DNA of 7,377 nucleotides from an uncultured Lachnospiraceae bacterium (GTDB lineage Bacteria; Bacillota_A; Clostridia; Lachnospirales; Lachnospiraceae): NCBI GenBank assembly GCA_946529195.1, contig CAMMZE010000045.1, forward strand, positions 1-7,377, in the 5' to 3' direction. A model generated the notes under the pieces. The model was given only the letters and a program-made list of their open reading frames with translations. It ran no database searches and had not been told where the DNA came from. Made by a program: the position numbers and the translations under genes. The stretch's first letter is position 1. The number at the start of each line of letters is the position of its first letter. Positions 5,953-7,377 of this stretch are shown here, piece by piece.

Positions 5953-7263
5953 ATGAAGGTACAGTTCAGCAGAGAGACATATCACAGCTATATGATCCTG
6001 GAACCGGATAGCGTGGACAAAAGCGGTTTTGAAGAACAGATGCTGGTCAATCAGAACTCTGAATATCTGCTGCATTTTCATCCGCAGGAGACAGACGGAG
6101 TCAGACAATACTGTTATGAAATCACAGGAATGATGGACTTTGTCAGCTGTGTGAACCGGAGACCGGTTTCCTGCAGGATACTAAAGGGGATGATCCGATC
6201 GCTTCTTGGCGTATGTGAAGCTGTCAATGAGTATCTGCTTGACCCGGACTGCCTGTTTCTGATGCCTGACAGGATCTACATGGATGTGGATGCCGGGGGC
6301 ATGCATTTTGCGTATATACCCGGATACCGGGGCAATTTTCTGCAAGGACTCAGGGATTTAAGTGAATGCATGCTGAGTGCGGCAGATCATAAAGACAGAG
6401 AGTGTGTGATGCTTGTCTATGAATTATACCGCCTTGTCAGAGAAGACGATTTCTCGGCGGCATCCATCCGGAAAATTCTGCAGGAAGAGGGGCAGGAAGA
6501 GACGCCGTCTGTCAGAATGGAGCCTGATCCCGGGCTGCCAAGAGAGAATATCCTGCAGGACTGGCCGGAGGATGATCCTGTCAAAGAAGAGGAAAAGGGC
6601 CGGAAAACGGATGCGGGAAAGATCATCTGCTGCATCCTGGGCGGCGGCATTTGTCTGACAGCAGCGGCAGCCTTCCGCTTTGGCTGGCTGCATGGGGCGG
6701 CTGAGCGGCTGGGAATTGGAGAGAAATATCTGCTGGCGGCGATCCTGTTCCTTTCGGGTGCTGTATTATTTCTGCTAATGAAGCTGATGCAAAGGAAGAG
6801 AGAAGAGAAAGAAAGGAAGAATGATCCTTACTGCCTGCAGCCAGAAGAAGATTTCTGGGAGGAGACAGATTTCCCGGGAGGGCACTACGAATTTACGGAT
6901 GATTCTGCTTATGATTCAGATTCTACGATGATTCTTTCTGCCGGGAGCGGGGTTAGGCTGGCCAGTATGAATAAGGCAGTTGCAGGGGATCTTGTGATCT
7001 CCCGCTTTCCATCTGTTCTGGGGGTGCGGGCCCCGGAAGCACAGACTGTTCTGGCATGTACCGGGATCAGCCGGAAACATGCCTTGCTGGAGGAGGATGG
7101 GGGAAGATACTACCTGTCTGATCTGGATTCGACCAATGGGACCTGGCTGAATGGTGAAAAGCTGCGACCAAATGAAAAAAAGGTCCTCGTGAATGAGGAC
7201 CTGATTACATTTGCGGATGTCCGCTTTATGTTTTTTGCCGGCGCTGCCGGGGGCGGTAGGTGA
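5953..7263 (+). CDS. DUF6382 and FHA domain membrane protein
   Basis: This 436-residue protein has an AAGGGGGAG-like ribosome site at about 5937-5945. Residues 1-175 match the DUF6382 type of N-terminal domain: YLLHFHPQE at 38, YEITGMMDFVSCV at 55, and IYMDVDAGGMHFAYIPGY at 108. A charged linker (176-222) leads to two membrane helices (about 223-241 and 259-277) separated by a short loop, so both ends face the same side, presumably the cytoplasm. An acidic linker (285-325) ends in DSDSTMIL. The C-terminal FHA domain (about 343-428) keeps the phosphothreonine-binding residues: GISRKH (Ser373, Arg374, His376) and STNGT (393-397). FHA domains read Ser/Thr kinase signals, so control of pilus assembly or recruitment of the engine by phosphorylation is inferred. 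It is the last gene of the cluster, and its 3' end overlaps the convergent rhomboid gene. Confidence 0.88.
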   Translation: MKVQFSRETYHSYMILEPDSVDKSGFEEQMLVNQNSEYLLHFHPQETDGVRQYCYEITGMMDFVSCVNRRPVSCRILKGMIRSLLGVCEAVNEYLLDPDCLFLMPDRIYMDVDAGGMHFAYIPGYRGNFLQGLRDLSECMLSAADHKDRECVMLVYELYRLVREDDFSAASIRKILQEEGQEETPSVRMEPDPGLPRENILQDWPEDDPVKEEEKGRKTDAGKIICCILGGGICLTAAAAFRFGWLHGAAERLGIGEKYLLAAILFLSGAVLFLLMKLMQRKREEKERKNDPYCLQPEEDFWEETDFPGGHYEFTDDSAYDSDSTMILSAGSGVRLASMNKAVAGDLVISRFPSVLGVRAPEAQTVLACTGISRKHALLEEDGGRYYLSDLDSTNGTWLNGEKLRPNEKKVLVNEDLITFADVRFMFFAGAAGGGR

Positions 7264-7377
7264 GGAAGGCCAGAAGGGCTCCGATGGCAAAGCCGCCGAT
7301 ATGGGCAGCATTGTCGATGCCCGCGCTGGCAATGCCGTGATAGACAGAAAAGAGGGCAAAGAGAACCAGCTGCCTGC
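7226..7377 (-). CDS. Rhomboid family intramembrane serine protease (C-terminal end only)
   Basis: The last 49 codons are visible, with the stop TAA at 7226-7228 (minus strand) and the 5' part beyond the window. The peptide contains FSVYHGIASAGIDNAAHIGG followed by a hydrophobic segment (FAIGALLAFLTY) and a basic tail (RPRQRRQKT). AHIGG within the final membrane helix is the hallmark of bacterial rhomboids; its His pairs with the catalytic Ser, whose GxSG motif would lie outside the window. Rhomboids cut membrane proteins within or near their transmembrane helices. The gene runs against the Tad-like operon, and the two coding ends overlap by 38 bp. Any link to pilus biology is speculative. Confidence 0.85.
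   Translation of the reverse strand, partial: RQLVLFALFSVYHGIASAGIDNAAHIGGFAIGALLAFLTYRPRQRRQKT

Noticed and set aside
7231..7250. T-run next to a GC-rich inverted repeat, as a possible terminator
   Set aside because: On the plus strand the T-run precedes the stem, and on the minus strand the stem is followed by A, so neither orientation gives a normal intrinsic terminator. It is also inside both coding ends.

Overview
The window looks like chromosomal DNA from a Gram-positive Clostridia, most likely a Lachnospiraceae-type gut bacterium. The reasons are strong AGGAGG ribosome binding sites, sigma-A style promoters, roughly even GC, and a gene set (Flp1-like pilin, DUF5702, TadE-like proteins, two A24 prepilin peptidases, DUF6382-FHA) that I recognise from Lachnospiraceae Tad-like loci. 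The genus cannot be fixed from this sequence alone.

Layout. Bases 1-1527 (minus strand) hold the 5' part of a secreted protein: signal peptide, acidic Thr/Pro/Ala-rich stalk with six perfect-length 10-residue repeats, then two ricin-type beta-trefoil (CBM13-like) domains. Its C-terminus lies outside the window. Bases 1528-1698 are a divergent promoter region. From 1699 to 7263 (plus strand) there is a Tad-like pseudopilus locus: prepilin peptidase (1699-2217), a 158-bp gap with its own promoter, a 56-residue Flp1-like pilin (2376-2546), DUF5702 protein (2543-4060), a TadE-like pseudopilin carrying two Cys/His putative zinc modules (4077-5000), a second prepilin peptidase (4997-5434), a short TadE/TadF-like pseudopilin (5448-5924) and a membrane-anchored DUF6382-FHA protein (5953-7263). 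Finally the C-terminus of a rhomboid intramembrane protease (7226-7377, minus strand) overlaps the end of the FHA gene tail to tail.

How the genes work together (family knowledge plus inference). The Flp1-like and TadE-like proteins have class III prepilin-type signals that the A24 peptidases would cut on the cytoplasmic face, after which they would assemble into a thin pilus or pseudopilus. DUF5702 has a similar N-terminal segment without the usual Glu+5 and may be a minor structural part. The FHA protein could couple assembly to Ser/Thr phosphorylation. The genes from 2376 to 7263 are tightly packed, with two ATGA overlaps, and probably form one operon. The assembly engine (TadA/CpaF ATPase, TadB, TadC, TadZ) is not in the window, although both flanks of the cluster are visible and are occupied by genes of opposite orientation. 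The machinery must therefore be encoded elsewhere or be missing.
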